Positions 44,134-52,052 of a DNA stretch of 64,000 nucleotides are shown here, in pieces. The notes below the pieces were generated by a model. The model did no database searches. It saw only the letters and a program-made list of their open reading frames with translations, and had not been told where the DNA came from. Numbering within the stretch: the stretch's first letter is position 1; every line of letters starts with the position of its first letter. Origin of the DNA: Streptomyces sp. CB02009 (lineage in GTDB: Bacteria; Actinomycetota; Actinomycetes; Streptomycetales; Streptomycetaceae); assembly GCF_001905825.1 (NCBI RefSeq), contig NZ_LIVV01000012.1, positions 74,268-138,267 of the forward strand, given 5' to 3'. The translations under genes were made by a program, and so were the position numbers.

Positions 44134-46015
44134 CCTCGCCGACGACCGGCCCGGCGCCCCGCGGCAGTCCGGACCGGGATCGCTCCCCCATCGCCGACGG
44201 GCCGCGGTCCCGCCCGTCGGCGGACAGGCTTTGGAACCGGACCACCGGCACGCCCCCCGGCGGGACACCATCCGCCTGCGGCTGGTGGCTGCGCCGTCCA
44301 CTCGAGCGCGCGCCCGTCATCGCCGGAGCGCGAACCGGCATGGGTCGATGATGCTCGGCGCTCTGACCTCACGCATCACCGGCTTCGCCCGCAGCTCTGT
44401 GGTCGTCGCGGCGCTGGGCGCGGGACTCACCGGCGACGTCTACGCCGTGGCCAACACCTTGCCGAACATCGTGTTCATGCTGTTGATCGGCGGGACGCTG
44501 AACTCGGTCCTGGTGCCCGAGCTGGTGCGCGCCGCCGAGGAACCTGTCCGTGGAGCGGCGTTCACCGACCGTGTGGTCACCGCCTGCCTGGTCCTGCTGC
44601 TCGCTCTGACGGCCGCCGCGGTCGTGGCCGCACCATGGCTGGCCGGCCTGTACGCCCCGGACTTCACCGGCGCCCAGCGGGACGCGACGGCTGCGCTGGC
44701 ACGCCTCTGCCTCCCGCAGATCTTCTTCTACGGGGTCTTCGGACTCCTGGGCCAGGTGCTTGCCGCACGCGAACGGCCCGGCGCCATGATGTGGGCACCG
44801 GTGGTCAACAACCTGATCGTGATCGGGGTCTTCGGCCTGTTCCTGGCCACGGCCGGGGAGGCCCGCGGTGTCGAGAACATAACGGACAGCCAGTGGACCT
44901 GGCTCGGCGTGGGAAGCACCGTGGGCATCGTGGCGCAGGCCGCCGTCCTCGTGCCGTTCCTCAACAGGTCCGGGTACCGGTGGCGACCACGATTCGACTG
45001 GCGCCACGCCGGGCTGACCGCCCCGCTCAAGGCGGCCGGGTGGGCCCTGCTGCTGATCGCCGTCTCCCAGGCGGCGTTCTGGGCCGTCACCGTACTCGCC
45101 ACGGGCGTCAGCGAACGGGCCGCCACCGAGGGGGTGACCACGGGCGTCGGCCTGACCGCGTACAACAACGCCTACCAGCTGTGGATCGTCCCGCAGGGCG
45201 TCATCGCCGTCTCCCTCGTCACCGCCGCTCTCCCCGCTCTGACGCGCGCCGCCCACTCGGCCGACTACACCGCCTTGGCGGCCGGACTCGTGCGCACGGT
45301 ACGCGGGCCCCTGGGAGTGATCACCCTCGCCTCCCTCGCCTTTCTCCTCATGGGCGAGGAGATCGCGGCCCTCGCGTACGGTTACGGCACCGTCGGTGAG
45401 GCGGACGTACGGGTGCTCGGCCACGTCCTCGCCGCCTTCGCGCTCGGACTCCCCGCCTTCTGCGTCCAGTACGCCCTCACCCGCGGCTTCTACGCCCTGG
45501 GGGACGCGCGTACCCCCGTGCTCCTGACGCTGCTGACGGCCGGAGCCAACGCCGCACTGGCCGCGGCTGCGGCCCGGCTGCTCCCGGTCCACTGGGCGGT
45601 GACCGGGATGGCCGCGGCCCATACGCTCGCCTGTCTGCTCGGCGCCGCGGCCACGGATGCGCTGCTGCGCCGCCGCCTGCGCCGTCCCGGACCGGGGGCG
45701 TTTCCGGGTGAGACGTTCCCAGGGTCGGAGCCCCCGGCCCTGGGCCAGCTCGGCACACATCTGAGGGTCGTCGTGGCTTGCCTGCCCGGCGTCGCCGCCG
45801 CACTCGCCTACGCCTCGCTGGCGCACGCCTATGTGGGGGAGGGGTGGCCCGGTGACCTCGTCCTGGTGCTGGGTGGATGCCTCTTGCTGGGCACTTCTTT
45901 GCTGGTCTTGAGCCGCCCCTTGGGCGTCACCGGCAGCGTCGGGGCCGTGACTCAGGTGCTCGGTCGGCTCCTGAGGCGTTCTAGACCGCGGGGCCTGCCG
46001 CCCGGACGCCACTAG
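44123..46015 (+). CDS. MurJ/MviN-like lipid II flippase family protein
   Basis: 630 residues with about 14 membrane helices. Family features: ALTSRITGFARSS, NTLPNIVFMLLIGGTLNSVLVPELVRA, AYNNAYQLWIVPQGVIAVSL and the ALGDARTPVLLTL loop. MurJ-type proteins move lipid-linked peptidoglycan precursors across the membrane. A basic 75-residue extension precedes the family start; a start at 44348 (SMMLGALTSR) would remove it. Streptomyces usually has a separate housekeeping murJ, so this is probably a paralogue under the adjacent sigma. Confidence 0.85.
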   Translation: MSRSLADDRPGAPRQSGPGSLPHRRRAAVPPVGGQALEPDHRHAPRRDTIRLRLVAAPSTRARARHRRSANRHGSMMLGALTSRITGFARSSVVVAALGAGLTGDVYAVANTLPNIVFMLLIGGTLNSVLVPELVRAAEEPVRGAAFTDRVVTACLVLLLALTAAAVVAAPWLAGLYAPDFTGAQRDATAALARLCLPQIFFYGVFGLLGQVLAARERPGAMMWAPVVNNLIVIGVFGLFLATAGEARGVENITDSQWTWLGVGSTVGIVAQAAVLVPFLNRSGYRWRPRFDWRHAGLTAPLKAAGWALLLIAVSQAAFWAVTVLATGVSERAATEGVTTGVGLTAYNNAYQLWIVPQGVIAVSLVTAALPALTRAAHSADYTALAAGLVRTVRGPLGVITLASLAFLLMGEEIAALAYGYGTVGEADVRVLGHVLAAFALGLPAFCVQYALTRGFYALGDARTPVLLTLLTAGANAALAAAAARLLPVHWAVTGMAAAHTLACLLGAAATDALLRRRLRRPGPGAFPGETFPGSEPPALGQLGTHLRVVVACLPGVAAALAYASLAHAYVGEGWPGDLVLVLGGCLLLGTSLLVLSRPLGVTGSVGAVTQVLGRLLRRSRPRGLPPGRH

Positions 46016-46102
46016 CCCTCCGTAGGAAGCCCCCACGAGTCCGGCCGGCCGTTCCCACCGCCCACCTGGATTCCGGGTCGGCTCTCGTCCCTCTTTCGAC
46101 CC

Positions 46103-47317
46103 GTGACCAGAGAGATGCAAACCTCCGTGAACGTTCTCCGACGCGTACTGCCGTCCGTCCTGGCCGCGGTGCTGCTGACCGGCTGCTCCGCTGCCGCCGA
46201 TGCCGAGCCGGAGTCGGTCGCGCCCGCGGCCACCCGAGCGGCCGCGCCCCTGATCACCGTGTCCGTACCGGACGGCTCCACGGCGGTGGAGCCGGACTCG
46301 GCCCTGCGCGTGGCCACCACGTCCGGGACGTTGACCTCGGTCCGTGTCGATCCCGCCGATGGCGGCGACGAACGGGCCCACGTCGCCGTTCGGGGGAGCA
46401 TGGACCACGACCGGCGCGCATGGACCGCCGAGCGGACGCTCAGCCCGGCCACGAAGTACGAGGTGGAGGCCGTCGCCGCCGGTCCGGGAGGCCGGCGCAC
46501 CACCACGCGCACCAGCTTCACCACCCTCTCGCCGGGTCTGACGAACCGCGCCCTGCTGGGACCGGGAGACGACCAGGTGGTCGGCATCGGAATGCCCGTC
46601 ACCTTGCAGTTCGATCACCCCGTGACCGACCGGGCCGCGGTGGAGAGGAAGCTGAAGGTCACCACCCGCCCCGAGACGGCGGGCTCCTGGGGTTGGGTCC
46701 GCGATCCCCACACGAGCAAGGAACGTGTCGACTGGCGCCCTGACGCGTACTGGCGTCCGGGGACGGAGGTCACCGTCCGGGCTGAGCTCAGCGGCGTCGA
46801 CACGGGCGGGGGACGGTACCTCTCCCGTGACATCTCGACCAGATTCACCATCGGCACCGCTCGCGTCAGCCGCGTCGACCTCGCCGCCCACCGTATGACG
46901 GTGTCCGAGAACGGACGGGTCCAGCGCGTCATCCCGGTCTCCGGAGGGGGCCCGGCCACCCCCACATACAACGGGACCACGGTCGTGATGGACAAGGACG
47001 CCGAGATACGCATGAACTCCGAAACCGTCGGTCTCGGCAGCGCGTACGACATGGACGTCGAATGGGCCGTCCACCTCACGACGTCCGGCACCTATCTCCA
47101 CGCCGCCCCCTGGAACGCCTCCCTCATCGGCAACAGCAACGCCAGCCACGGCTGCATCGGCATGAACACCGATGACGCCCAGTGGTTCTACGACCAGGCC
47201 CGCCCCGGGGACATCGTCGTCACGACCGGATCCGAGGGCGCCACGGTGGATGTCGGTAATGGCCTGGGGGACTGGAACCTCACCCATGAGCAGTGGAGGA
47301 AGCGCAGTGCCCTGTGA
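46103..47317 (+). CDS. L,D-transpeptidase lipoprotein
   Basis: 404 residues as drawn. Lipobox LLTGCS (Cys28) follows a signal helix. Two Ig-like regions (about 45-140 and 145-250, the second as in mycobacterial LdtMt2) precede the YkuD catalytic domain with HLTTSGTYLHAAPWN and the active-site SHGCIGM (His349, Cys351). It makes 3-3 cross-links outside the membrane. The start is uncertain: GTG 46103, ATG 46115 or GTG 46127. It follows the MurJ-like gene by 87 bp on the same strand. Confidence 0.9.
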   Translation: MTREMQTSVNVLRRVLPSVLAAVLLTGCSAAADAEPESVAPAATRAAAPLITVSVPDGSTAVEPDSALRVATTSGTLTSVRVDPADGGDERAHVAVRGSMDHDRRAWTAERTLSPATKYEVEAVAAGPGGRRTTTRTSFTTLSPGLTNRALLGPGDDQVVGIGMPVTLQFDHPVTDRAAVERKLKVTTRPETAGSWGWVRDPHTSKERVDWRPDAYWRPGTEVTVRAELSGVDTGGGRYLSRDISTRFTIGTARVSRVDLAAHRMTVSENGRVQRVIPVSGGGPATPTYNGTTVVMDKDAEIRMNSETVGLGSAYDMDVEWAVHLTTSGTYLHAAPWNASLIGNSNASHGCIGMNTDDAQWFYDQARPGDIVVTTGSEGATVDVGNGLGDWNLTHEQWRKRSAL

Positions 47318-47644
47318 CAGGACCGGTGCCCTCGTACCGGCCGGTGCCGGCAACGCGATGGTGTGGACTTGCTGCCCCGGACCGCGGGCAGAAGCACGAG
47401 CCGGACCTAAGGCGCACCGATGCATTTCCGTATCGCATACATCTATGCATCCGATAAAGTCTGGGCCGCGCCGGTCAACCCGGCGGCGAGGAACGGGCGG
47501 ACGCCTTTGCGCGGCAAGGACGCACCTGCGGCGGAGCCGCGTCTGACCGCTTCGCGTGTCGCCCGCAAGGGCCGGCCAGGCGTACGACGGGGCGACCGGA
47601 CGCCCACGCCGACGCGGCACCGGCCCCAAGGAGGGAGTGCTGTC
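47318..47644. other. Intergenic region with an A+T-rich palindrome
   Basis: 327 bp, no gene. It contains the 47431-47456 palindrome and, near 47628, AAGGAGG for the next gene. Confidence 0.5.
47431..47456. promoter_or_regulatory. A+T-rich palindrome, probable operator
   Basis: GCATA-CATC-TATGC core inside a wider TATCG...CGATA repeat, about 190 bp before the flavin dehydrogenase GTG. Its low G+C makes it stand out. It resembles GntR-type sites; the regulator is unknown. Confidence 0.45.
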
Positions 47645-49318
47645 GTGGAAGCTGACGTCATCGTCGTCGGAGCAGGGCTGGCCGGACTCGTCGCGGCGCG
47701 GGAACTCACCTCCCGCGGCCGGAAGGTCGCCCTGGTGGACCAGGAGAACGCCGCCAATCTCGGAGGCCAGGCCTACTGGTCCTTCGGCGGGCTGTTCCTG
47801 GTCGACACCCCGGAGCAGCGGCGCCTCGGCATACGGGACTCCGCCGAGCTCGCCTGGAACGACTGGTGGGGCAGCGCCCGGTTTGACCGCCTTGAGGACG
47901 AGGATTCCTGGGCCGTGCGCTGGGCCCGCGCCTACCTGGACTTCGCTGCAGAGGAGAAGCGTTCCTGGATCGCACGGCGCGGAATCGAGCTGACACCGAT
48001 CGTGGGTTGGGCGGAGCGGGGTGATCTCCGCGCGGACGGCCACGGCAACTCCGTACCCCGGTTCCACGTCGCCTGGGGGACCGGCACCGGCGTGGTGGGT
48101 CCTTTCGTACGCGAGGCGCAGCGGGCCGCCGAGGCCGGGCTGCTCACCTTTCACCACCGCCATCGCGTCGACGAACTCGTCGTCCGCGACGGTGTCGTCA
48201 CCGGTGTCCGGGGCACGCTCCTGGCACCGGACACCGCTCCGCGGGGAGCACCCTCCAACCGGGAACACGCTGGCGAGTTCGAGCTCACCGCCCAGGCCGT
48301 GATCGTCACCTCCGGAGGCATCGGCGGCGACCACGCCATCGTGCGCCGCCACTGGCCGGCACGCATGGGAACACCCCCGAAGAACATGATCACTGGTGTC
48401 CCTGCCTACGTGGACGGGCGCATGCTCGACATCAGCGCCGCAGCGGGTGCGCGCCTCGTCAACCGGGACCGCATGTGGCACTACACCGAAGGCATCCGGA
48501 ACTGGGACCCGATCTGGCCCGGACACGCGATCCGCATCCTGCCCGGCCCGTCCCCCCTGTGGTTCGACGCCCTGGGCCGACGCCTTCCGGACCCCTGCCT
48601 GCCCGGCTACGACACCCTGGGCACGCTCAAGCACCTGAGGACCACCGACGACATCGCGGCGTACGACCACTCATGGTTCGTCCTCACTCAGAAGATGATC
48701 GAGAAGGAGTTCGCGCTCTCGGGATCCGAGCAGAACTCCGACATCACCAGCGGCGACCGCAAGGCGGTCCTGCGCGAGCGTCTTCTCGGCCGCGGGGCCC
48801 CTGCGCCGGTGGAGGCGTTCAAGCGCCACGGCGCCGACTTCGTCGTCGCGGCCACCTTGGAGGAACTGGTGGACAAGATGAACGGGCTCACCGCCGAGCC
48901 GCTGCTCGACGCGGCGGTTATCCGAGCACAGATCGAGGCACGTGACCTGCAGATCGCCCACCCGTACAGCAAGGACGCCCAGGTCCAGGGCATCCGCAAC
49001 TCCCGCCGCTACCTGGGCGACCGGCTCAGCCGCACCGCCGCCCCGCACCGCGTCCTGGACCCCGGGGCAGGCCCGCTGATCGGCGTGCGGCTCCACGTCC
49101 TGACCCGGAAGACCCTCGGCGGAATCCAGACAGATCTCGACTCCCGCGTGCTCGGAGCCGACGGCCGACCTGTCAGCGCCCTCTACGCGGCGGGGGAAGC
49201 CGCCGGGTTCGGCGGAGGTGGCGTCCACGGCTACAACGCCCTGGAAGGCACCTTCCTCGGAGGCTGTCTCTTCTCCGGCCGTGCCGCGGGCCGGGCGGCG
49301 GCGGAGGCGGTCGCGTGA
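47645..49318 (+). CDS. FAD-binding dehydrogenase (fumarate-reductase/ketosteroid-dehydrogenase-like)
   Basis: 557 residues from a GTG at 47645 with AAGGAGG upstream. FAD dinucleotide motif VIVVGAGLAGLVAAREL at the N-terminus (GxGxxG), YWSFGGLFLVDTPEQ soon after, and the C-terminal FAD loop ALYAAGEAAGFGGGGVHGYN. It belongs to the group annotated as FAD-binding dehydrogenase, near 3-ketosteroid dehydrogenases. The substrate is unknown. The stop overlaps the next gene by 4 bp, so the two act together. Confidence 0.85.
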   Translation: MEADVIVVGAGLAGLVAARELTSRGRKVALVDQENAANLGGQAYWSFGGLFLVDTPEQRRLGIRDSAELAWNDWWGSARFDRLEDEDSWAVRWARAYLDFAAEEKRSWIARRGIELTPIVGWAERGDLRADGHGNSVPRFHVAWGTGTGVVGPFVREAQRAAEAGLLTFHHRHRVDELVVRDGVVTGVRGTLLAPDTAPRGAPSNREHAGEFELTAQAVIVTSGGIGGDHAIVRRHWPARMGTPPKNMITGVPAYVDGRMLDISAAAGARLVNRDRMWHYTEGIRNWDPIWPGHAIRILPGPSPLWFDALGRRLPDPCLPGYDTLGTLKHLRTTDDIAAYDHSWFVLTQKMIEKEFALSGSEQNSDITSGDRKAVLRERLLGRGAPAPVEAFKRHGADFVVAATLEELVDKMNGLTAEPLLDAAVIRAQIEARDLQIAHPYSKDAQVQGIRNSRRYLGDRLSRTAAPHRVLDPGAGPLIGVRLHVLTRKTLGGIQTDLDSRVLGADGRPVSALYAAGEAAGFGGGGVHGYNALEGTFLGGCLFSGRAAGRAAAEAVA

Positions 49319-50391
49319 GCACGCACGACGGGGTCCGGAAGCGGTCGGTCGTGAACGCCCGCACGCCGCGCGTCGCGGTGTTCGGAGCGGGGAGCATCGG
49401 CTGCTACCTGGGCGGCCGGCTCGCCCCCGTCGCTGACGTCACGCTGGTGGGCCGCCCCGCGGCGATGGCCGCGGTCCGTCGGAACGGACTGACGCTGACA
49501 CACGGCGACCACATCGCCCGCCACGTGCCGGGCACGGGGCTGCGGGCCGGCACCGACCCCCGGAGCGCCGCCGGGGCGGACTTCGTGCTGATCACGGTGA
49601 AGTCCGCCGACACCGTCACCGCGGCCCGCGACCTGGCTCCCCATCTCGGCCCCCGCACCATCGTGTGCAGTCTCCAGAACGGAGTCCACAACGCCCGCGT
49701 CCTCCAGGACGCACTGCCGGGACACACCGTGCTGGCCGGAATGGTCCCCTACAACGTGGCGGAGACCGCTCCGGGGCACTTCCACCAGGGGAGTGGCGGC
49801 GCCCTGATGCTCGACGACACGGATGGCGGCCGCCGCCTGGCCGGCCTTCTGAGCCGCGCCGGCCTGGAAGTGCGACCCCAGGCGGACATGCGGGGCGTGC
49901 AGTACGCGAAGCTGCTGATGAACCTGAACAACGCGCTCAACGGCCTGTCCGGGCTCCCCCTTCGCGACCAGCTCGAACAGCGCGCCTACCGGTCCTGCCT
50001 TGCCCTCTGCCAGCACGAAGCCCTCGCCGCCTACCGGGCCGCGGGGATCGTCCCCGCCCGGCTCACCCCGGTACCACCGAGTCTCACCCCGGCCCTTCTG
50101 CGACTTCCCGACCGAGTCTTCCGGACCGTGGCCCGCCGCAGCCTCCTCATCGACGCCAAGGCCCGTTCATCTCTCTGGGACGATCTGGAACGGGGCCGGC
50201 GCACCGAGATCGATCAGCTGCAGGGCGAGGTCGTGGCCCTGGCACGGCGTCACGGGCTGTCCGCTCCCGCGTGCGCCCGCGTCGTCACCCTTGTCCGCGA
50301 GGCGGAAGTGGCCGAGCCCGGTCGACGGCGAAGGTGGAGCGGGCCCGACCTACTGGCGGTGCTCACCGCCGCACGCTGTCAGGGAGCCTGA
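49315..50391 (+). CDS. Ketopantoate-reductase-like (PanE/ApbA) oxidoreductase
   Basis: 358 residues from a GTG, overlapping the upstream stop. NADP motif VFGAGSIGCYLGGRL (GxGxxG, about 23-37), CSLQNGVHN and the Lys of YAKLLMNLNNALN match the catalytic regions of 2-dehydropantoate 2-reductases. It is unlikely to be the housekeeping panE because of its partner flavin dehydrogenase; it may reduce a different 2-oxo acid. Confidence 0.85.
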   Translation: MSTHDGVRKRSVVNARTPRVAVFGAGSIGCYLGGRLAPVADVTLVGRPAAMAAVRRNGLTLTHGDHIARHVPGTGLRAGTDPRSAAGADFVLITVKSADTVTAARDLAPHLGPRTIVCSLQNGVHNARVLQDALPGHTVLAGMVPYNVAETAPGHFHQGSGGALMLDDTDGGRRLAGLLSRAGLEVRPQADMRGVQYAKLLMNLNNALNGLSGLPLRDQLEQRAYRSCLALCQHEALAAYRAAGIVPARLTPVPPSLTPALLRLPDRVFRTVARRSLLIDAKARSSLWDDLERGRRTEIDQLQGEVVALARRHGLSAPACARVVTLVREAEVAEPGRRRRWSGPDLLAVLTAARCQGA

Positions 50392-50494
50392 CACCACTCG
50401 GGCACCCGCCGGCGCGGGGCGGTTCCAGTCGCGTACCGCGCCGACGCCCGCATCCGGTGGTGCGCAGGTCGGAGGGGAACCGCGCGGCCCGGAC

Positions 50495-51244
50495 TCAGCC
50501 CGTGCCGTGGAGGTTCTTGGCGGTGGGGGAGGTCGGGACGGACGCGGGGTCCGGGTAGGTGCCGAACAGCCGGTCCGCCGTTGCCGTGGTCGTGACGGTG
50601 AACCAGTAGTGCTCGTTCTTGTAGTGATGGAACCGGTGGTTGCGCCAGACCGCCTTGTAGGACGCGCTCCGCGGCTTGTACTCGCTGTGGATGAGGTAGT
50701 GCGTCCACTCGTACACGAGGCCCACCGCCGCCACGGTCGCCATGAAGGTCAGCGCCTGTCCGAGAGTGGGGAAGGCGAGGAACGCCACGGCGTTGTAGCC
50801 GATGATCACCCAGATCAGCGCCTGCCAGGGTATGAACACCAAGGGCACGTCCCGAGGGTCCGCATGGTGTTCGCGGTGCTTCCGCGCCAGCAGGGTGTCG
50901 AGCATGACCCCCGCTACCTTGCGCGGACGCCAGTGCAGCACGAAGACGTGGATCACCCACTCCAGTGCGGGAAAGAGCGCGAGAAGGATCACCGGAGCGA
51001 GGGCGTCGCCCGCGTGCCAGTTCCCGAGGGCGAACCGGGCGGAGAGCAGCACGACGAGCAGCCCAAGGATCATCCAGGGGGAAGGGTGCCGCCAGAAGGC
51101 ATGGAACGCGTCGCGTAGGGTCACCTCCCGGCGCCCGGGGGCCGACAGGGCCGCCTCGTCGGCACGCACCCGTGCCCGGGGATCCAGCGCCGACGGCACG
51201 TCCCCGTCCGAACGCCGCCGGGCCATCGCCTTACGCAGGTTCAT
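50495..51244 (-). CDS. Membrane fatty-acid hydroxylase / sterol desaturase family di-iron enzyme
   Basis: 249 residues with four membrane helices and the conserved His clusters: EWVIHVFVLH, KHREHHADP, YEWTHYLIHSEY and RNHRFHHYKNEH. These bind two irons and insert oxygen into a lipid chain or carotenoid. The start overlaps the GntR gene by 14 bp, so both lie in one operon and the regulator probably controls it. Confidence 0.9.
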   Translation of the reverse strand: MNLRKAMARRRSDGDVPSALDPRARVRADEAALSAPGRREVTLRDAFHAFWRHPSPWMILGLLVVLLSARFALGNWHAGDALAPVILLALFPALEWVIHVFVLHWRPRKVAGVMLDTLLARKHREHHADPRDVPLVFIPWQALIWVIIGYNAVAFLAFPTLGQALTFMATVAAVGLVYEWTHYLIHSEYKPRSASYKAVWRNHRFHHYKNEHYWFTVTTTATADRLFGTYPDPASVPTSPTAKNLHGTG

Positions 51245-51962
51245 CGCTCTCCTCCAGCAGGTTGATGACGTCGATCAGTGCCTCGGTGGCGGGACCCAGC
51301 AGTTCCTTGCCGCAGAGGCGGGCGCGCGGCGCGTCGCCGTCGGCGACGGCCGTCGCCAAGGCGTCGTAGGCCTCGGTTCTGTCGACCTCGACGGCCATGA
51401 CGTACGCGAGCGCGTCGAGAGCCGGCTCGTAGGCCGCGCGAAGGCTGTTGAACATGAGGCGGAAGGTCACCGAGCCGGCGGCGTCGGTGACGTGTTCCCA
51501 GAAGGTCAGGGCATGCCGCTGCCGGTCGACCGGGTCCGTGGACTCCCCCAGTGCGGCGATGGCGTCGCGCAGTTTCCGTTCCGTCTCCGGTCCGCGGCGC
51601 TCGGCGGCGAGTTCGGCGATCTTGGGGCCCACGTGGAGCCGCGCCTCCAGGATGCTGCGGGCGACACCGAGGTCGATCTCGCCCCCGGCGAAGAGAAGCC
51701 GGGGCAGCAGGTCCAGGCCGCCGGCTCTGCGGATGTCGCGCACCGTGGTGGTGTCACCCTGGCGGACCTCCACCAGGCCGGCGTGAGCGAGGCGTTGCAG
51801 CGCCTCGCGGATCGCGGGACGCGAGACGCCGAGGACTTCGGCGAGGCGTCGCTCGCTGGGCAGGCTGTCGCCCGGTGCGACGTTGCCGCTGACGAGTTCC
51901 TGGAACAACTGGTCGAACACTGCGTCAGGGACCGAGCGACGGCTGATCGGCTGCAAGGGCAT
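51231..51962 (-). CDS. GntR-family (FadR-type) regulator
   Basis: 243 residues from the ATG at 51962. Winged helix-turn-helix SLPSERRLAEVLGVSRPAIREALQRL in about residues 34-59, followed by an FCD ligand-binding domain. An earlier TTG at 51989 would lie inside the operator, so I prefer the ATG. The operator at 51986-52014 points to autoregulation of this gene and the hydroxylase. Confidence 0.9.
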   Translation of the reverse strand: MPLQPISRRSVPDAVFDQLFQELVSGNVAPGDSLPSERRLAEVLGVSRPAIREALQRLAHAGLVEVRQGDTTTVRDIRRAGGLDLLPRLLFAGGEIDLGVARSILEARLHVGPKIAELAAERRGPETERKLRDAIAALGESTDPVDRQRHALTFWEHVTDAAGSVTFRLMFNSLRAAYEPALDALAYVMAVEVDRTEAYDALATAVADGDAPRARLCGKELLGPATEALIDVINLLEESDEPA

Positions 51963-51985
51963 GCCGAGATGGTAGGGCTCTGCAG

Positions 51986-52014
51986 CCAACTGGTCTAGTG
52001 GTCAGACCAGTTGG
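51986..52014. promoter_or_regulatory. GntR operator, 11-bp arms
   Basis: CCAACTGGTCT and AGACCAGTTGG, exact reverse complements 7 bp apart. The right side also contains TGGTCAGACCA (51999-52009), the FadR-subfamily type of site. It lies 24 bp before the GntR start. Confidence 0.85.
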
Positions 52015-52052
52015 CTTTGCCGGGGCCCAGAAGGGAACGAATCGCCAGATTC

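Noticed and set aside
44369..48670. A minus-strand ORF of over 1400 codons
   Set aside because: Runs antisense to the MurJ-like, L,D-transpeptidase and flavin dehydrogenase genes, all with clear motifs; it is low-complexity Gly/Arg-rich sequence.
49315..50391. Housekeeping panE of pantothenate synthesis
   Set aside because: Coupled to a flavin dehydrogenase and away from other pan genes; kept as PanE-like only.
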